DNA of 64,000 nt from CBDANO01 sp965197665 (GTDB lineage Bacteria; Chloroflexota; Dehalococcoidia; Lucifugimonadales; UBA3495), in the NCBI GenBank assembly GCA_965197665.1, contig CBDANO010000005.1, positions 868,001 through 932,000 on the forward strand, read 5' to 3'. Below are positions 8,176 to 17,844 of this stretch, one piece after another. Numbering within the stretch: the first letter of the stretch is position 1; every line of letters starts with the position of its first letter. The translations under genes and the position numbers were made by a program. Below the pieces are notes generated by a model. The model was given only the letters and a program-made list of their open reading frames with translations. It ran no database searches and was not told the DNA's origin.

Positions 8176-8424
8176 GATTAGCCTCCCAAAAACTCAATAA
8201 ATTACGGTCAACAGACGCCGATTCTCCCAGAGGAGCTGCGCCCGGATTCTTGCGCCGTATCTGGCGCTAATATTACGCCAACGGGCCCCGGGCTTCAAGC
8301 TTCAGGCGCTCCCAGGGGACGGACCCAACGAGGGCCGGCATTTCCGGGGGATGCTCTTGCGCCGGTTGGCACCACGTAATATAACTGAGCGAGCAAATAC
8401 GGGAACCGGCCAAGGAGGCCCGTC

Positions 8425-9816
8425 TTGAACGTGACCGAGGCCATCGCGGAGTACGTCGTTACCACCAGCTTGGAGGACTTCCCCGCCGAGGCGGTGGAGG
8501 CCGCCAAGGGGGCCATAATCGATTGCTTGGGATGTATGTTGGCGGGGTCCACGGAGCCGCTGGCAGACCTACTTTGCGAGTACGTGAAGTCCTCGGGAGG
8601 CTCTCCTAATGCCACGGTGGTCGGACGCGGCTTCAAGGCGTGGGCGCCGGAAGCCGCCTTGGTCAATGGGGCCATGGGGCACGCCCTTGACTACGACGAC
8701 ATTTCGAGAGCAATAAAGGGCCACCCCAGTGTTGTGTTACTTCCGGCCGCTCTGGCCTTGGCCGAGGAGCGGAACTCCGCCGGCAAGGACTTACTCTTGG
8801 CTTACATGCTGGGGTTTGAAGTGGCCTCCAGCGTGGGTGTCTCCCTCAACCCCGCTTATCACGACGACTTGGGCTGGCATCCCACAGGACCCCTGGGCGC
8901 GTTGGGAGCGGCGGCGGCCGCCGCACGAGTCCTGAAGTTGGACCGGCGCCAAACCGCAATGGCGGTATCCCTAGCCGCTTCCCAAGCCGCCGGACTGCGC
9001 CAGAACTTTGGCACCATGACCAAGCCCTACCACGCCGGCGCCTCCTGCCGCACCGGGGTAAGCTCCGCTCAACTGGTGAAGGCGGGTTTCACCGCCAGCG
9101 CCGACGGTATCGAAGGCCGGTTCGGATTCTTGCACGCCTACTCCGGCGGCGCGGGCTACCACAAAGAGCGGGTGGTCGACACTCTAGGCAAGCAGTGCTT
9201 CCTGTTGACTTCGGGCATAGAGATCAAGAAATACCCCTGCTGCGGAAGCGCCCACCTAGCCCTCGACGCCGCGTCTAAAATCTTAGCCCAAGAGGACCTC
9301 GACCCGGCCCAAGTCGATGAAGTCAACGTAGAGGTTGACTTCGATCCGCCCCGCTCCCTAGTCCACTCGCGCCCGGTATCGGGGCTGGAAGGCAAGTTTA
9401 GCCTTCAATACTGCTTGGCCGCCGCCATCCTCGACCGGAAGATCGGCGTGGGAACTTTTTCCGATGCTCAAGTCATGCGGCCGGAAGCCCAAGCCTTGAT
9501 CCCCAGAATAAACATGCGGCGCATTCCCGGTTACGAGGGCAGGCCAAGCTGGATAGAAGCGTACCATGAGGTGGAGTTCCGGTTGCGGGATGGCCGGACC
9601 TTGCGGCAGCGGGCCGACCGGATAACCCAGGGAGGCCTGCGCGGCGCTTCCATGGAAGACATACGCCGGAAGTTCGAGGACTGCGCCGCTCAAGCCTTGC
9701 CGGCGGAAGCAGTCCGCGGTCTCTTGCGGCAGTTGGAAAATCTGGAGGACTTGGACGACGCGGCCCGGTTAGCCGACCTGCTGCGGGGGAATTCCGGCGA
9801 CAATTCCCCCGGGTGA
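8425..9816 (+). CDS. MmgE/PrpD family protein (2-methylcitrate dehydratase-like)
   Basis: 463-residue MmgE/PrpD protein. Landmarks are KGAIIDCLGCMLAGS (helical N-terminus), NGAMGHALDYDDISRAIKGHPS, where the HxxDxDD-like motif forms the active site, FGTMTKPYHAGASCRTGV and KKYPCCGSAHLALDA. Characterised members dehydrate 2-methylcitrate or act as cis-aconitate decarboxylase or iminodisuccinate epimerase. Isolated copies like this one, without prpB or prpC, are usually of unknown substrate. The start is TTG at 8425, preceded by AAGGAGG with 6-nt spacing. The following 296 bp to the TPP enzyme hold no gene. Confidence 0.9.
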   Translation: MNVTEAIAEYVVTTSLEDFPAEAVEAAKGAIIDCLGCMLAGSTEPLADLLCEYVKSSGGSPNATVVGRGFKAWAPEAALVNGAMGHALDYDDISRAIKGHPSVVLLPAALALAEERNSAGKDLLLAYMLGFEVASSVGVSLNPAYHDDLGWHPTGPLGALGAAAAAARVLKLDRRQTAMAVSLAASQAAGLRQNFGTMTKPYHAGASCRTGVSSAQLVKAGFTASADGIEGRFGFLHAYSGGAGYHKERVVDTLGKQCFLLTSGIEIKKYPCCGSAHLALDAASKILAQEDLDPAQVDEVNVEVDFDPPRSLVHSRPVSGLEGKFSLQYCLAAAILDRKIGVGTFSDAQVMRPEAQALIPRINMRRIPGYEGRPSWIEAYHEVEFRLRDGRTLRQRADRITQGGLRGASMEDIRRKFEDCAAQALPAEAVRGLLRQLENLEDLDDAARLADLLRGNSGDNSPG

Positions 9817-10112
9817 TCGGCTCCGCCATTGCTCTCGTGGGACCGGCTATCGACAGCATGGCCTGTCGTACCGTTCCCCCGGCGGCCCAATGCCCGGCCC
9901 GGGGTTGGCCAAGAGGCCCGCTCGGAAGCGGGGCGGCCCAGTTCACCGCCGCTGCATGTCCACGGCGCCCCACTGCCGGAAAAGCCCCGGCTCGTTGACA
10001 CCTAGAGGGGCGCAAACTATCATTCGACCAATACCCCGTATGCGGCGAGGGCCCGGCCCCCGGGGGGGTCGCCGCCGCTCCGGTACTATGGTTCCGAGAA
10101 GGAGAGGACCCT

Positions 10113-11753
10113 ATGCAAGGCAAGACCGTGCTAGCCGGCATCCTGAAACAGGAAGGGACCGAGTATATCTTTTGCTTTCCCAACAACCCGCTGATCGATG
10201 CCGCCGCCTCCGCGGGCATCCGGCCCATCATCTCGCGGATGGAGCGAGGAGCGGTGAACATGGCCGACGGCTACAGCCGGGTCAACAACGGCTTGCCGAC
10301 GGGAGTTTGTTTGGTGCAAGCCGGACCGGGGATTGAAAATGCCTTCCCCGGAGTGGCCCAAGCCTTCGCCGACTCATCCCCAATCTTCATGCTGCCCGGC
10401 CATCAAGGGACCCAGAGGGACGGCGTGTCTTCCGACTTTCGCGCCAGCCCCAACTACGCCGGCGTGACCAAGTGGGCGGACTTGATCAACCACTCGGAAC
10501 GCATCCCCGAGATGATGCGGCGGGCTTACACCCACCTTCGAACGGGGCGTCCCAGGCCGGTCCTGCTGGAAATGCCGAAAGACGTCTTGGATGGAGAGGT
10601 TGACGAGTCCCAATTCAACTACGCCCCCATGGTCAAACGGCGAAGCGCCGGAGACCCCCGGGACACGGAGAGCGTGGCCAAGTCCCTCTTGAAGGCCAGC
10701 CGGCCCGTAATCTACGCCGGGCAGGGAGTGCTCTACGCCGAAGCGACCCTCGAACTGGTGGAGCTAGCCGAGTTGCTCAACGCTCCGGTAATGACCACTA
10801 CCTTGGGCAAGAGCGGCTTTCCCGAGGACCACTACTTGTCTCTAGGGACCGGGGGCAACTCCGGTACCAAGGCTGTCGGTGTATTCTTGCGCAAAGCCGA
10901 CCTAGTCTTCGGCATCGGTACCAGCTTTCAGAATACCCTGGCTTCGGCGCCGGTCCCGGCGGGCAAGGCGGTAATACAGTCTACCCTCGACGAGACCGAC
11001 CTGAACGGGGAATACCCCCTGGAGGACATTATCATCGGCGACGCCAAGCTGGTGTTGCGGCAGTTGATCGAGGAAGTCCACCGGCAGGCCGGGGCCGGAG
11101 GCCGCCGGGACGACGCGGGCCCGGCGGAAGAAATCAAGGCGGTGAAAGATGAGTGGCTGGCCGAGTGGATGCCCCGGTTAACTTCCAACGATACGCCCAT
11201 CAGTCCCTATAGAGTCATCTGGGAGTTGGACCAAGGCTTGGACAAAGCCAACAGCATCGTCACCCACGACTCGGGAAATCCCCGGGACCAGATGGTCCCC
11301 TTCTACACCGCCACCACGCCCCGGGGCTATGTTGGCTGGGGAAACTCGACCCAGCTAGGCACCGGCCTGGGATTGATCATGGGAGCCAAGCTGGCCGCGC
11401 CGGAAAAGACCGCCCTCAATCTAATGGGCGATACCGCGGTGGGTATGTGCGGCACCGACTTCGAGACCGCGGCGCGCAACAAGATAGGTATCATAACGGT
11501 CATCATGAATAACGGCGCTATGGGCGGCTATGAGAAGAACATCCCTATAGCGGTGGAGAAGTACGGTTCCAAGTTCACCACCGGAGACTACACTAAGATG
11601 GCTGAGAGCCTCGGCTGCCACGCCGAGACCATCACCCAACCGGACCAGATCGCGCCGGCGTTGCAGCGGGCGCAACGGATTGCCCAAGAAGGACAACCGG
11701 TGGCCCTGGAAATCATCACCCGAGAGGAGCCGGTGCTCTCCAGGTATTATTAA
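10113..11753 (+). CDS. Thiamine-pyrophosphate-dependent enzyme, acetolactate-synthase-like
   Basis: Three-domain TPP enzyme of the acetolactate synthase/benzoylformate decarboxylase class, 546 residues. The N-terminal Pyr domain holds the catalytic glutamate Glu44 in SRMERGAVNMADGYSR. A central TPP_M domain follows, and the C-terminal PP domain has the metal site MGDTAVGM near residue 437 with NNGAMGG downstream. No regulatory small subunit or ilv genes are nearby, so this is more likely a decarboxylase or lyase on a 2-oxo acid or oxalyl-type substrate than biosynthetic acetolactate synthase. A ribosome binding site AAGGAGAGG precedes the ATG. Its stop shares TTAA (11750-11753) with the convergent HEPN-like gene. 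Confidence 0.88.
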   Translation: MQGKTVLAGILKQEGTEYIFCFPNNPLIDAAASAGIRPIISRMERGAVNMADGYSRVNNGLPTGVCLVQAGPGIENAFPGVAQAFADSSPIFMLPGHQGTQRDGVSSDFRASPNYAGVTKWADLINHSERIPEMMRRAYTHLRTGRPRPVLLEMPKDVLDGEVDESQFNYAPMVKRRSAGDPRDTESVAKSLLKASRPVIYAGQGVLYAEATLELVELAELLNAPVMTTTLGKSGFPEDHYLSLGTGGNSGTKAVGVFLRKADLVFGIGTSFQNTLASAPVPAGKAVIQSTLDETDLNGEYPLEDIIIGDAKLVLRQLIEEVHRQAGAGGRRDDAGPAEEIKAVKDEWLAEWMPRLTSNDTPISPYRVIWELDQGLDKANSIVTHDSGNPRDQMVPFYTATTPRGYVGWGNSTQLGTGLGLIMGAKLAAPEKTALNLMGDTAVGMCGTDFETAARNKIGIITVIMNNGAMGGYEKNIPIAVEKYGSKFTTGDYTKMAESLGCHAETITQPDQIAPALQRAQRIAQEGQPVALEIITREEPVLSRYY

Positions 11754-12127
11754 CCTGAACTGTCCGCCTGTTCTTCCTCCACCAACTCCAGCATCCGGCG
11801 AACGAAGCGTTCCACGATTGGCCGCCCTCGCTCGATGACGTCATCTTCCATGAAATCGTGGTAGAAGTTGGCGTGAAACTGCTCGGCCACAAGCAAATCG
11901 GACAGAAGCGCCGGTTCGTCAAACTCTTGGGACAGTCTATTCACTGCCGCCACCTTGGCGTTGTGCTTGCTATACCTCCATCCTCGCCGCATGGCGACCG
12001 CCATGACGGAATGGGAAGCCGCGCCCCACAGCTTTTCGGAACCCTGAAGTTCGTCGCCGTTGCTGAACTCCCGCTCGGAACGCTCCAAGAATTCCAGTGC
12101 GGTTCGAACATGGTCCGCTATCGTCAT
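11750..12127 (-). CDS. PaREP1/HEPN-like small helical protein
   Basis: 125-residue, mostly helical protein. The pattern ALEFLERSEREFSNGDELQG followed by SEKLWGAASHSVMAVA and a RxGWRYSKHN segment resembles PaREP1/HEPN-domain proteins, which often pair with a nucleotidyltransferase of the MNT type. No such partner is present: the upstream gene on this strand is the amidohydrolase (120 bp away). It lacks an obvious RxxxxH HEPN RNase motif. Function unknown; the HEPN relation is my inference from the sequence pattern. Confidence 0.6.
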   Translation of the reverse strand: MTIADHVRTALEFLERSEREFSNGDELQGSEKLWGAASHSVMAVAMRRGWRYSKHNAKVAAVNRLSQEFDEPALLSDLLVAEQFHANFYHDFMEDDVIERGRPIVERFVRRMLELVEEEQADSSG

Positions 12128-12247
12128 CGTTCGTCTCGTCGTTATTGGTCCTCTATCAGTTCTCCGACGGACCGGCCGGTCGCTGTGCCCAACTCGAAGA
12201 TTTCCGGGCCGGAGAACTCCCGGCGCGAGCGCATAAAAAGGCGGCGC

Positions 12248-13669
12248 CTAGCAAGAAGGCCGGTTGGAGTACTCCGGGTCCACCTTGCGGGGTAAGAACC
12301 GGCCCTCCCGGGCGCCCTTGAACTCGCCGTTCTCCACCATCACCTTGCCGCGAAGAATGGTGGTCACCGGCCAACCCTCGACCTCGAACCCTTCCCAGAT
12401 GCTGTAGTCCGTGATATGGAAGTCGCTCGTGGCCAGCTTCTTCTTTATGCTTGGATCAATCAAAATAATGTCGGCGTCACTGCCCGGCGCGATTACTCCC
12501 TTTCGAGGGTACAGCCCCATAATCTTGGCGGCGTTGGCGGAGGTGACGTCGACGAACCGCTGCAATGACATGCCCCGTTTGGACACTCCCTCGCTGTAGC
12601 TAATGCCCACCCGGGTCTCGGCGCCGTTGTGGCCGCCGGTCACGTCGGATATGGTCTTACCCCAGATTTTGATGTCCCAGGTAGTGCAGTATTCATCGGT
12701 GGCCATGGTGCTAAGGCCGCCCCGCACTATGCCGTCCCACAAAGAGAGCCGGTCTTCCTCCGACTTCAAGGACGGGTAGGTGTGGTACTTCATGCCGTTC
12801 TCTTCCCGGTAGTTGTCGGCGCTGAAACAGCAATAGTTATGTAAAGTCTCGCCGTAGACCGGCATGCCCTTGGCCCGGGACTCTTGAATCGCTTCCAATC
12901 CTTGCTTGGCGCTCACGTGAACGAAGTAGACCGGCGCTCCGGTCCATTCGGCCACCCGCAAAACCCGCCGGAACGAAACGTCTTCCGACTCGGCGCTGTG
13001 GACCAAGTGCATGTTCCACCACTCGGTGCGCTCTTCATCAGCCAACTTCCGGTACATATGCTGGACCATGTCGTCGTCCTCCGAATGTACCAGCAGCATT
13101 GCGTCGAGGCGCCGCACCTCTTCCATAAGGTCGTGGAGGTGTCCCATGCGCACCATCCGAGGCTCCCCTATGGTCGACGGCGGCCGGATGTTGGTAGTAA
13201 AAATCTTGAAGGTGGGAAACCCGTCGGCCACCGCGTCGCCCAACTGGGCAATGATATTGGGCGGTATCTCCCCCAACAACATCAGGTGGTGGGAGTAGTC
13301 GGCGTATGAGTTGCCCTGCCATACCGAGGTCCTCTCCTGTACCGCTTGGTTGATGTCGATGCCCGGGTACTGGATAGCAAAGTCCAGAATGGTGGTAGTA
13401 CCGCCGAACAGGGCGGCCCGGCTTACTTGGTCCGGCGGGGCAGTCTTGAGGTCCCCGTGACCCATCACGGGAGCATACACGTGGGCGTGGGGTTCAATGC
13501 CTCCGGGGGCCACGATCTTGCCGGCGGCGTCGATGACGCGGCCCGCTTCCTCGGTGAGGGTCCCGGCCGCGGCCACCGCAACGATTTTCTCCCCTTGGAC
13601 CGCCACGTCCCAGTCGCCGACACCCCACGGGGTCACCACCTGACCGCCGCGGACGATTAGGTCCAGCAT
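12248..13669 (-). CDS. Dihydropyrimidinase/D-hydantoinase-like amidohydrolase
   Basis: Cyclic amidohydrolase of the dihydropyrimidinase group, which opens five- or six-membered cyclic diamides. Metal ligands are visible: PHAHVYAP (the HxH motif, here HAH), the lysine expected to be carboxylated in FPTFKIFTTN, LVHSEDDD, VYFVHVSA, and Asp in MATDEYCTTWD. The start is ATG 13669, with an outstanding site AAGGAGGTG just upstream; the frame extends further 5' but without support. The product is 473 residues, normal length. The usual GTDHCP motif of dihydropyrimidinase is replaced by ATDEYCT, so the substrate may differ. The HEPN-like gene follows on the same strand. Confidence 0.88.
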   Translation of the reverse strand: MLDLIVRGGQVVTPWGVGDWDVAVQGEKIVAVAAAGTLTEEAGRVIDAAGKIVAPGGIEPHAHVYAPVMGHGDLKTAPPDQVSRAALFGGTTTILDFAIQYPGIDINQAVQERTSVWQGNSYADYSHHLMLLGEIPPNIIAQLGDAVADGFPTFKIFTTNIRPPSTIGEPRMVRMGHLHDLMEEVRRLDAMLLVHSEDDDMVQHMYRKLADEERTEWWNMHLVHSAESEDVSFRRVLRVAEWTGAPVYFVHVSAKQGLEAIQESRAKGMPVYGETLHNYCCFSADNYREENGMKYHTYPSLKSEEDRLSLWDGIVRGGLSTMATDEYCTTWDIKIWGKTISDVTGGHNGAETRVGISYSEGVSKRGMSLQRFVDVTSANAAKIMGLYPRKGVIAPGSDADIILIDPSIKKKLATSDFHITDYSIWEGFEVEGWPVTTILRGKVMVENGEFKGAREGRFLPRKVDPEYSNRPSC

Positions 13670-14067
13670 CTTAGCACCTCCTTTGGCTTCTGCGTTTCGA
13701 CCCGACACCGGAGTTTAGCATAAAGCGGGCGACGGCATTATCGTCCTCCTTTTAGGACTACTCAGTACAATACTCGTTCTAGCTTACTGGTACGGTATAG
13801 TTCAACGAGGACTGACGGCCATTGGCCTTGGCATCGCCGGGTTGAGCGCCAGCCTAATAGAATTTCCGGGGAATAAAGCGCGATTTTTCCGGCAATTTTC
13901 CTCTTGACACGCTACTCATGGCGTATATAATAGAGGTTTGCCAGTATATGCGCGGTCTAACGGCTTTCGTTATCCCCTCAACCGACCCCAACCGTTCATT
14001 ACCCCTTTTTTGCTGTCGCCCAGGCTCCCTTTCCTAGTTTAGGCATTCCTCCCAAGGAGAATGGCAA
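13670..14067. other. Intergenic region upstream of rpoB
   Basis: About 400 bp between the divergent amidohydrolase and rpoB. It contains the rpoB promoter and a roughly 130-nt leader. There is also a 62-codon open stretch (13719-13907, plus strand) that would encode a strongly hydrophobic peptide but has no ATG, GTG or TTG before the hydrophobic part; see findings. Confidence 0.6.
13904..13931 (+). promoter_or_regulatory. Near-consensus sigma-70 promoter of rpoB-rpoC
   Basis: Perfect TTGACA (13904-13909) and perfect TATAAT (13926-13931) separated by 16 nt. Transcription should start near 13938, giving a leader of about 130 nt before the rpoB ATG. In many bacteria rpoBC follows rplJL; here it has its own strong promoter. 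Confidence 0.85.
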
Positions 14068-17000
14068 ATGGGTTTGCCCTCTGTCCAAAATGGACATTCC
14101 GTAGAACTTCCCGGTGTAAAGACCTACGCGCGGATTCCCCAAGTCTTGGACGTGCCCAATCTCATCCAGAGCCAGATCCAGTCCTACGACTGGTTCAAAG
14201 CCGACGGTCTGACCGAAGTATACAAAGAAATCTCGCCGATTGCAGACTACACCGGCAAGAAGTACGAGCTCCACTTCCACGAACACTACTTCCGGGACCC
14301 CAAGTACTCACCGCAAGAAAGCAAAGAACGAGAGATTACTTTCTCTCAGCCCCTGTACGTGAAGACCCGCTTGGTGATGAAGGATACCGGCGAGATCAAG
14401 GAGCAGGAGATCTTCATGGGGGACATTCCCATGATGACTCCCAACGGCACCTTCGTTATCAACGGGGCCGAACGGGTCGTGGTTAGCCAGTTGGTGCGTT
14501 CGCCAGGTATCTACTTCGTGTACGAAAGGAACCCGGTGAGCGACCGGAACCTGTGCTTTGCCAAGCTTATCCCCGCCCGGGGGGCCTGGCTGGAATTCGA
14601 GACCAGCTCCAAGGACGTGCTTTCCATCAAGGTCGACCGGAAGCGCAAGGTCTCCGCAACCACTTTCCTGCGAGCCTTGGGCGTGGCGTCCGACGAGGAA
14701 TTGCTGGCCCTGTTCGCGAAGGTTGATACCGACGAAAACCATCAATACATCCAGTCCACCTTGGACCGGGACCCGGCGGTGGAAACCAAAGACCTGAACT
14801 TCCGGGAGGACGACTTGCGGTCTCTATGGGAGTGGCTGCATCCCGACCGGGAGTTCGACTCCGCTTTGGCCAAGCGCATCGCCGGCGCTCAGATCGAGTT
14901 CTATCGCCGCTTGCGGCCCGGCGAACCCCCAAGCCTGGAAAACTCCCGCAACTTGATACAGAACTTGTTCTTCGGGCCGCGGCGCTACGACTTGGGCCGG
15001 GTGGGGCGGTACAAGCTCAACCGGCGGCTCGCCCAGCAGGACAACGCCGACCTGATGATCTTGACTCTTCACGACGTGGTAGCGGTCATACGCACCATGA
15101 TTAGCATGAACCAAGGCGAAGGAAGTCCGGACGACATCGATCATTTGGGCAACCGCCGGGTCAGGGCAGTGGGCGAGTTGGTGCAAAACCAGGTGCGGGT
15201 CGGCCTGCTTCGCATGGAGCGAATGGTCAAAGAGAAAATGACCTTGGTGGACCCGGAGACCGCGGCGCCTCAGGGCCTGGTGAACATCCGCCCCGTGGTC
15301 GCCGCGGTCAGGGAGTTCTTCGGCGGCTCCCAGCTTTCCCAATTCATGGACCAAACGAACCCCTTGGCGGAGCTTACCCACAAGCGCCGCCTTTCCGCCT
15401 TGGGGCCGGGGGGCTTGTCCAGGGAACGGGCCGGGTTCGACGTTCGAGACGTCCACTTCTCCCACTACGGAAGGATCTGCCCGATAGAGACCCCGGAAGG
15501 ACCCAACATCGGCTTGTTGAGCTCCTTGGCCTCCTATGCCAGGATCAACTCTTACGGCTTCATTGAGTCCCCGTACCGCTGGGTCCTAAAGTCTCTACCC
15601 AATGACGCCCCCGATCTGGTAGGGCGCTCCGTGACCGCCGACGTCCGGGACGAGTCCGGCAAAGTTATCGTCGCCAAGGGCAAAACAATTACCAAGAGAA
15701 AGTTGGCCGCCGTGCGCAGCCTGCCTGAGGGTACGGTGATAGAAGTCCGCGCGTTCGTCTCAGCGGAAGAGGACGCGGTGGTCTATCTATCGGCGGACCA
15801 AGAAGAAAACTACCGGGTGGCTCAAGCCAACTCGGCGCTGGACGGCTTGAACCAGTTCGTGAGCGACCGGGTCGAAGTGCGGGAAGGTGAGACCTACACC
15901 GAGGCCACCCCCGACGCCGTCGACTTGATAGACGTGTCGCCAATGCAGATCATGAGCGTGTCTGCGGCCCTCATACCCTTCCTGGAGCATGACGACGCCA
16001 ACCGGGCCCTGATGGGTTCCAACATGCAGCGCCAAGCGGTCCCCTTGCTGCGGCCTCAAGCCCCGGTGGTGGGCACCGGAATCGAAAGCCGCGTGGCCCG
16101 AGACAGCGGCCAAGTGGTGCTCTCGGAAGCCTCCGGCGCCGTGACCTCGGTGACCGGCAGTGAGATAGTGGTAAGCGACGGCGAGGGCCAAGAGTACCGA
16201 CACCCCTTGATCAAGTTCGCCCGCACCAACCAGGGCACTTGTTTCGACCAGCGCCCCATCGTGGCCAAGGGCGACGTAGTAGACCGGGGTGACATCCTGG
16301 CGGACAGCTCTTCCACCGACCACGGCGATCTGGCCTTGGGTCAGAACGTGGTCGTAGCCTTCATGTCTTGGGAAGGTTACAACTACGAGGACGCCATCAT
16401 CGTTAGCGAACGGCTGGTGACGGACGATTACTTTACGTCGATCCACATCGAAAAGCACGAAATGGAAGCCCGGGAAACCAAGTTGGGCCCCGAGGAAATC
16501 ACCCGAGACATCCCCAACGTGGGTGAGACAAGCCTACGGGACCTCGACGACCGGGGAATCATTCGAATCGGCGCCGAGGTGGGCCCCGGCGACATCCTGG
16601 TGGGCAAAGTGACTCCAAAAGGAGAAACCGAGCTTACGGCCGAGGAAAAGCTGCTCCGGGCAATCTTCGGGGAAAAGTCCCGGGACGTAAAAGACACCTC
16701 CCTCCGGGTTCCCCACGGAGAGCGGGGAAAGATCATCGACGTCAAGGTCTTGAACCGGGTCAACCGGGACGACCTGCCTCCGGGAGTCAACGAAGCGGTA
16801 AGGGTCTGGATAGCCCAGACTCGGAAAATCTCGGTGGGAGATAAGATGGCCGGCCGTCACGGCAACAAGGGCGTCGTGTCCCGTATCCTGCCGGAAGAGG
16901 ACATGCCCTTCTTGGCCGACGGTACGCCCGTGGATATCATCCTGAACCCCATCGGAGTGCCCTCCCGGATGAACTTGGGTCAAGTGCTTGAGACCCACTT

Positions 17001-17844
17001 GGGATGGGCCGCCCGGGGCCTGAACTTCCGCGCCAACACACCGGTATTCGACGGTGCCCGGGACGACTCGATCGAGGACGCTCTGGCGCGAGTCTGGTTC
17101 GTCCAGCAAGCGGGCGCCGTGGACGTGAGTCCCAGCGACGGCGCGCGTCAAATCGACTTCGCCAAGCTGCGGGGCTGGCTGGAAGAACGGGGCCTCGACT
17201 ACCAAAGCCTATTCGACGACATCGTCAGCGGCGCCGCCCAAGAGGCCTGCCTGCGCTGGTGGCTCAAGGACACGGCGGAGGAAGACCCGGAGGGGTTGGG
17301 CCCCGCGGAAATGCGGCAGTTGGCCCTTAAAGTGCACCGGGAGCGGGGAATAGCCCCGCCAACCTTCGGTAAGTTCGAGTTGTTCGACGGCCGCAGCGGG
17401 GAACCCTTCGACCAGCTGGTGACCGTCGGCAGCATATATATACTGAAGCTGATCCACTTGGTCGAGGACAAAATCCACGCCCGCTCCACCGGGCCTTACT
17501 CCATGATCACTCAGCAGCCCCTGGGAGGAAAAGCCCAGTTCGGCGGCCAGCGGTTCGGTGAAATGGAGGTCTGGGCCTTGGAGGCCTACAGCGCCGCGTA
17601 CAACTTGCAGGAGGTGCTGACCGTAAAGTCCGACGACGTGGCCGGGCGGGTCAAGACGTACGAAGCGGTGGTCAAGGGTGAACCCATCGGGCAGCCCGGG
17701 GTGCCGGAATCGTTCAACGTTCTTCTCAAGGAGCTTCAAAGCCTGGGGCTATCCGTAGAGTTGTTGAACGAAGACAACCGCCCTTCGCTGACCCAAGGAA
17801 TGGCCGACGACACTGATCTTTACCAAGCCTTGGAGGCGATTTAA
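14068..17844 (+). CDS. rpoB: DNA-directed RNA polymerase subunit beta
   Basis: Catalytic beta subunit, 1258 residues. It begins with the RpoB N-terminal pattern (YARIPQVLDVPNLIQSQIQS) and carries the rifampicin pocket at residues 422-443, with Asp428, His438 and Ser443 equal to E. coli Asp516, His526 and Ser531; E. coli Asn518 is Thr430 here. Later motifs are ICPIETPEGPNIGLL, SWEGYNYEDAI, GDKMAGRHGNKGV and, near the C-terminus, GGKAQFGGQRFGEMEVWALE. The start is ATG 14068, preceded by AAGGAGA. An out-of-frame ATG at 14061 is ignored. The rpoC ATG overlaps its stop by one base (TAATG). Confidence 0.98.
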   Translation: MGLPSVQNGHSVELPGVKTYARIPQVLDVPNLIQSQIQSYDWFKADGLTEVYKEISPIADYTGKKYELHFHEHYFRDPKYSPQESKEREITFSQPLYVKTRLVMKDTGEIKEQEIFMGDIPMMTPNGTFVINGAERVVVSQLVRSPGIYFVYERNPVSDRNLCFAKLIPARGAWLEFETSSKDVLSIKVDRKRKVSATTFLRALGVASDEELLALFAKVDTDENHQYIQSTLDRDPAVETKDLNFREDDLRSLWEWLHPDREFDSALAKRIAGAQIEFYRRLRPGEPPSLENSRNLIQNLFFGPRRYDLGRVGRYKLNRRLAQQDNADLMILTLHDVVAVIRTMISMNQGEGSPDDIDHLGNRRVRAVGELVQNQVRVGLLRMERMVKEKMTLVDPETAAPQGLVNIRPVVAAVREFFGGSQLSQFMDQTNPLAELTHKRRLSALGPGGLSRERAGFDVRDVHFSHYGRICPIETPEGPNIGLLSSLASYARINSYGFIESPYRWVLKSLPNDAPDLVGRSVTADVRDESGKVIVAKGKTITKRKLAAVRSLPEGTVIEVRAFVSAEEDAVVYLSADQEENYRVAQANSALDGLNQFVSDRVEVREGETYTEATPDAVDLIDVSPMQIMSVSAALIPFLEHDDANRALMGSNMQRQAVPLLRPQAPVVGTGIESRVARDSGQVVLSEASGAVTSVTGSEIVVSDGEGQEYRHPLIKFARTNQGTCFDQRPIVAKGDVVDRGDILADSSSTDHGDLALGQNVVVAFMSWEGYNYEDAIIVSERLVTDDYFTSIHIEKHEMEARETKLGPEEITRDIPNVGETSLRDLDDRGIIRIGAEVGPGDILVGKVTPKGETELTAEEKLLRAIFGEKSRDVKDTSLRVPHGERGKIIDVKVLNRVNRDDLPPGVNEAVRVWIAQTRKISVGDKMAGRHGNKGVVSRILPEEDMPFLADGTPVDIILNPIGVPSRMNLGQVLETHLGWAARGLNFRANTPVFDGARDDSIEDALARVWFVQQAGAVDVSPSDGARQIDFAKLRGWLEERGLDYQSLFDDIVSGAAQEACLRWWLKDTAEEDPEGLGPAEMRQLALKVHRERGIAPPTFGKFELFDGRSGEPFDQLVTVGSIYILKLIHLVEDKIHARSTGPYSMITQQPLGGKAQFGGQRFGEMEVWALEAYSAAYNLQEVLTVKSDDVAGRVKTYEAVVKGEPIGQPGVPESFNVLLKELQSLGLSVELLNEDNRPSLTQGMADDTDLYQALEAI

